Assembly (NCBI GenBank): GCA_018136815.1
Contig: CM030931.1
Coordinates: 8,420,557-8,484,556, forward strand
Direction of reading: 5' to 3'
Length of the DNA stretch: 64,000 bases
Source of the DNA: Isochrysis galbana
Taxonomy: Eukaryota > Haptophyta > Isochrysidales > Isochrysidaceae
Below, in pieces: positions 62,459 through 64,000 of this stretch; the first letter of the stretch is position 1, and each line of letters starts with the position of its first letter. The notes under the pieces were generated by a model. The model did no database searches. It saw nothing but the letters and a program-made list of their open reading frames with translations, and was not told the DNA's origin. The position numbers and the translations under genes are program-made.

Positions 62459-63848
62459 CGCCCCCGCCCGCCCGCCGGCGGCCGAATTGAGTCGCCAAAA
62501 ATCAACGGAAGAACTTGGCTGTAAGTAAAGGATAAAGTTCATCTTTATGAGGGTTTTCTTGTTTTCTTCATTTACAGTTTGCTGAGGGCTGTGAGGGGGC
62601 TCATTCATCAACATGACTTACGAAAAAGGAGTCAGCTTACTTATCGAAGCACTCTGAGCTAGTGAGTTATGCTTACTAAGTAACTTACTAACGAAAAATT
62701 TGACTGTTGGGCCGCCTGGCGGTCAAGAGAGTTACTTACGTAAAATACACGTGACACGTGAGCTCGTGACTCTTTGACAACTCACAACTTATACCTCCGC
62801 GCGGCGCGCAACGACAACCAGTCGCGCGGTCGCACTCAGGCGGCTACGAGAGGCACGCTGACTGCGCTCGCCGCCATAGAGGTGAGCCAAGCTCATCCCA
62901 TGGCCCATGGCGGGTCAAAGCGGGCTGATGAGTGAAACGGAAACGGGCATGTGCATGTGCAACATGCGCATGCGCATGTGCGGGCTTGTGCACGGTGCGA
63001 TAGCTGGCGAGATGTGTGGCGAGGGCGTGCGGGTGAGTGAGAGTGAGTGAGTGAGGGATGTCTTCAAACTATCGGATCAAGCTCGCGCTTGATCGTGGCG
63101 GCAAGTCTCAATGGGGCTAGGGGCTAGGGGCACGGAGTGAATCAGCGAGTGAAAAGAAGTCTTGATTGAGCGAGGAGGAGGGAGCGCGCTACATCGCGAC
63201 GAGGAGCCACGAGACACCACCTCACATGCCTCACATCACTCACTCACCAACAATGTTGCCAACAAGAAAACTCCGAGAAAACTAACGCGCAACATCGCAC
63301 ACAAATCACAAACAAATCAATCAATGAAACAACGGACAACCAAACGAACTCGAGGTCGACGTGCAATGCGGCGAAGCTTCGGGACAACTCATTGGCGAAA
63401 ACAAAACTCACTCAATTTTTCTCTCACACACTACACACTACACATTCATTATTCATTATTACACACATTATACACATTACATATTGATAGAAGTAGAAGC
63501 ACCGCATCCGCCGGCCTAGAGTATAAAATACTCTGGATGCGACACCCCCCACCCCCCATACACCTGAGCTCGAGGCCCGCGAAAGTAGTGCACATGGCGC
63601 ATGGCGCATGGCGCATGGCACATGTGGGATATGGGACATGGGACATGGGACATGGGCCGGCCCCCCGAAACCGAAACCGAACACCGGAGAACAAGGAGCG
63701 AGGGGGGAAGGTTGGGTAGGGGTGAGAGTGGGGCAAGGACGATGTTCAGATTTCCCGGCGTAGGGTAGTAGTATAGCAGCTTTAGCCGGCTATTTCACAA
63801 GAAGTTTTGTTTACAACTTCCAAGAACTATCGTTAAAACGATAGGGTC
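62459..63848. other. intergenic with short tandem repeats, no gene seen
   Basis: Includes GTGCATGTGC/GCGCATGCGC alternations near 62950-62985, GAGTGAGT repeats at 63035-63055, AT-rich CATTATTCATTATTACACAC near 63440-63480, and ATGGCGCATGGCGCATGG and GGACATGGGACATGGG arrays at 63595-63655. These resemble simple repeats. No protein frame is supported. Confidence 0.6.
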
Positions 63849-64000
63849 ATGGAGCGCGCGCCGCCGCCCGCTCTCGCTGCCGCTGCCCTCGCCGCGATGG
63901 ACGAAGAACTCATAGACACGCCGCTGTCGCCGAAGCGACCGCGCCAGGACGACCCTCCCAGCCAGGTGGGCACAGGAGCCGGCAAGCCACGCCCGCGCAT
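63849..64000 (+). CDS. gene start at right edge, unknown
   Basis: From the ATG at 63849 the frame is open to the window end (50 codons): MERAPPPALAAAALAAMDEE, LIDTPLSPKRPRQDDPPSQV. The SPKRPRQ stretch could be a nuclear localisation signal. Codon third positions are G/C-rich, and the upstream 30 bases are AT-richer. The gene continues beyond the window. Confidence 0.5.
   Translation, partial: MERAPPPALAAAALAAMDEELIDTPLSPKRPRQDDPPSQVGTGAGKPRPR

Noticed and set aside
61647..62528. Plus-strand frames opposite the FSH1-type hydrolase
   Set aside because: Shadows of a clear minus-strand gene with catalytic motifs.

Overview
This is a nuclear genomic window from a eukaryote. It has GT-AG spliceosomal introns (nine resolved here, 94-137 nt, with codon phases that agree), long GC-rich exons with mostly G/C third positions, very many (GA)n/(CT)n, poly-G and poly-C tracts, three 100-base N gaps, and decayed retrotransposons. 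Several proteins begin with a hydrophobic signal followed by an Ala/Arg/Ser-rich stretch, as in presequences of secondary-plastid algae. With the mix of families (matrixins with membrane hairpins, an FLZ-like zinc finger, a YeiH/UPF0324 transporter, CYTH and FSH1 hydrolases), I infer a secondary-plastid alga, most likely a haptophyte. No marker gene settles this.

Layout. 0-9 kb: a 5' partial secreted coiled-coil gene (minus), simple repeats, COP9 signalosome subunit 8 (plus), and a multi-exon tyrosine phosphatase (minus) that I reassembled over six exons. 9-27 kb is a repeat-rich belt: a gypsy-type RNase H relic, an intronless RecQ helicase (minus) whose 5' end has been copied in inverted orientation, a small plastid-type membrane protein, LINE 3'-end fragments (one split by an insertion with a 16-bp target duplication), a truncated BED-type zinc-finger ORF, an internally deleted chromovirus ORF, and a tyrosine recombinase relic. 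27-36 kb: a duplicated giant-virus-like gene fragment, a pseudokinase (plus), and a nucleotide-sugar transporter with an unusual Cys-rich secreted head (minus). 36-46 kb: LINE endonuclease relic, YeiH-family transporter (minus), a frameshifted unknown ORF, a MAPK15-like kinase (plus), an F-box protein (plus), a small FLZ-like zinc finger (minus), and two small hypothetical proteins. 46-64 kb: a perfect 118-nt inverted repeat, a membrane matrixin protease (plus), a TPR protein (minus), a MITE-like element, a gap-truncated glycosyltransferase (plus), a Cys-motif membrane protein (minus), a CYTH/thiamine-triphosphatase-like enzyme (minus), an unknown GC-rich gene (plus), an FSH1-type serine hydrolase (minus), and a gene start at the right edge.

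Genes are single transcription units on both strands with no operon logic or shared pathway. The host genes are housekeeping and signalling (signalosome, F-box, MAPK, phosphatase, pseudokinase, RecQ), secretory or surface (transporter, matrixin, glycosyltransferase), and metabolic (CYTH, FSH1, YeiH). The most unusual items are the perfect 118-nt inverted repeat, the duplicated giant-virus-like sequence, the matrixin with a membrane hairpin inside its catalytic region, the pseudokinase, and the LINE copy cut by a long-target-duplication insertion.
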